Assembly: GCA_963930955.1 (NCBI GenBank)
Contig: OZ006967.1
Span: 434,001-498,000, forward strand
Origin: Scatomonas sp963930955
Lineage (GTDB): Bacteria; Bacillota; Clostridia; Lachnospirales; Lachnospiraceae
Reading direction: 5' to 3'
Length of the DNA stretch: 64,000 bases
Shown here: positions 63,096 to 64,000 of the stretch, piece after piece
Numbering within the stretch: the first letter of the stretch is position 1
Layout: each line of letters starts with the position of its first letter
Translations under genes and position numbers: made by a program
Notes under the pieces: model-generated
The model's database searches: none
What the model saw: the letters and a program-made list of their open reading frames with translations, nothing else
Told to the model about the DNA's origin: nothing

Positions 63096-64000
63096 TTACT
63101 CCCCGCTGCTGGAGGCGGAAGTACTGTCCGCGCTGTCAGAACCGGAAGTACTGTCCGCGCTGTCAGAACCGGAAGTGCTGTCCGCACTGTCGGAACCAGA
63201 GGTGCTGTCTGTACTGTCAGAACCGGAGGTGCTGTCTGTACTGGTGTCGGAAGAAGATTCCTCTGTCTTTATGGTATACAGATCCTTGTCAGATACCAGG
63301 ACATCCTTCCAGGCTGCTTCCTCTTCAATGGTGCTGGCGTCCTTCCAGCCCTGGAGCTTATTATTATAATTCTCATTTTCCCGGTCTGAAATGATGGACT
63401 GCTTTTCGGATTCCGTGGCTTCCTGATCAAAGGCCTGATCCAGACGGACAATATAGTAGTAGTCCTCTGTCTCGATAACGCTTCCGTATACTTCTCCGTC
63501 TGCCATTCCGGATACAATCTCTTTTACCTGGTCGTCCATAATGGTGTCATCGCTGCCGTAGCTGAAGCTGCTGGCTACAAAATCCTCATTAATGGGCTCG
63601 GTGATTTCAGAAAACTCCACAGCAGCGGGATCCTCTGAAGCCTGTATCTGGGACAGCGCTTCCTCCATATCCTCCTTGAGTCCTGCTTTTTCTTCGTCCG
63701 TCAGCTCCTGGTCATCCTCCCCGGCAAGAGAAAGCCGGGCGTAGGTGATGGTGGTCTGGGCGGCTTCCTCGTCGCTGACCTCCCGGTCTGTATCCGCTAC
63801 CATGGGATCCCACATTTTATTCTGGTAGGTATACAGTTCCAGAACCTGCACCACATCCTCCACAGAAGCCCCCATACGTTCCATAGCCTCCGGATTGCTG
63901 TCCGCAAAAGACTGGGCCGCTTCCTGCATGGTCTGCTGCTCTTCTTCAGTAATAGACACACCGTATTCCTCCCCGTGCTGGCGGAGAAGGATCATGTTGA
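63096..64000 (-). CDS. SurA/PpiC-type foldase, C-terminal part (runs off window)
   Basis: About 300 residues of a protein whose start is outside the window. It matches the SurA/PrsA-type extracytoplasmic peptidyl-prolyl isomerase group: a helical chaperone part (ITEEEQQTMQEAAQSFADS), a parvulin-like region (SFSYGSDDTIMDDQVKEIVSGMADGEVYGSVIETEDYYYIVRLDQAFD in pieces), then a Ser/Asp/Thr-rich tail with four copies of a nine-residue repeat GSDSxDSTS. The ATG at 63995 is probably internal. It would help fold exported proteins. Confidence 0.75.
   Translation of the reverse strand, partial: NMILLRQHGEEYGVSITEEEQQTMQEAAQSFADSNPEAMERMGASVEDVVQVLELYTYQNKMWDPMVADTDREVSDEEAAQTTITYARLSLAGEDDQELTDEEKAGLKEDMEEALSQIQASEDPAAVEFSEITEPINEDFVASSFSYGSDDTIMDDQVKEIVSGMADGEVYGSVIETEDYYYIVRLDQAFDQEATESEKQSIISDRENENYNNKLQGWKDASTIEEEAAWKDVLVSDKDLYTIKTEESSSDTSTDSTSGSDSTDSTSGSDSADSTSGSDSADSTSGSDSADSTSASSSGE
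63115..63246. repeat. 27-bp tandem repeat coding for GSDSxDSTS
   Basis: About four units of 27 bp, nearly identical at the left and drifting to the right, inside the foldase gene. They encode a flexible low-complexity tail. Not a CRISPR array, since there are no spacers. Confidence 0.8.

Noticed and set aside
63115..63246. Regular repeats that might be a CRISPR array
   Set aside because: Units are directly adjacent at 27 bp without spacers and stay in frame within a gene.

Overview
The window looks like a chromosome segment of a spore-forming Bacillota, most likely a Lachnospiraceae gut clostridium. The support is spoVT and an SpmA-like gene, the order spoVT / guanylate-kinase-like / holB / yaaT / trmN6-like / rsmI, clostridial ribosome-binding sites and a Tad-type pilus locus. 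Two DNA types meet at about 26.73 kb. To the left is visibly AT-rich accessory DNA. To the right is GC-richer chromosome.

Accessory part (1 to about 26,733). This is the right-hand portion of a mobile element that sits in the chromosomal cpaF (tadA) ATPase gene. cpaF is cut inside its conserved nucleotide-binding region and the other half must lie left of the window. From the left: an IS66-family element (tnpC, tnpB, tnpA; its inner end is at 2506) has landed 13 codons into a small gene. Next is a minus-strand defence operon: a winged-helix regulator, hsdR, hsdM and hsdS of a type I restriction-modification system, then a lone HsdS-like protein with a HEPN-like C-terminus, then an unrecognised protein overlapping a zinc-ribbon PD-(D/E)XK nuclease. 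Divergent from it lies an EcoRI-type adenine methyltransferase overlapping a DUF262-HNH protein. Then come a structured leader, an ArdC-like antirestriction protein, a tyrosine recombinase, two small unknowns, a DUF5688-type protein and a second DUF262 protein without HNH. The right end holds three overlapping tyrosine recombinases followed by a small DUF6262/TnpC-like protein, with a related small protein divergent from them. This resembles Tn554-type or recombinase-in-trio elements and is probably the mobility module.

Chromosomal part (about 26,734 to 64,000). It carries the truncated Tad operon (cpaF remnant, cpaE-like, prepilin peptidase), an exported protein of unknown role, small and membrane hypotheticals, a sugar-binding lipoprotein, an RluA pseudouridine synthase, an aconitase-family hydratase, a two-component system, a 2-hydroxyacid dehydrogenase broken by an in-frame stop, pgi, mtnN, a TSCPD protein, an MFS exporter, a beta-CASP nuclease, an SpmA-like protein, a URO-D-like methyltransferase, the spoVT-to-rsmI block, a CobW-like GTPase with a radical SAM partner, ribokinase, lgt, a homocysteine methyltransferase family protein and the C-terminus of a PpiC/SurA-like foldase.

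Points of most interest: a 277-bp non-coding palindromic element present twice in opposite orientation, with covarying ends and shortened copies near two promoters; a three-way-junction leader RNA before the GTPase/radical SAM pair; the nuclease pair and HEPN fusion inside the type I locus; and a consensus promoter driving an apparently decayed transcript at about 35.3-36.0 kb. No rRNA, tRNA or CRISPR array was seen.
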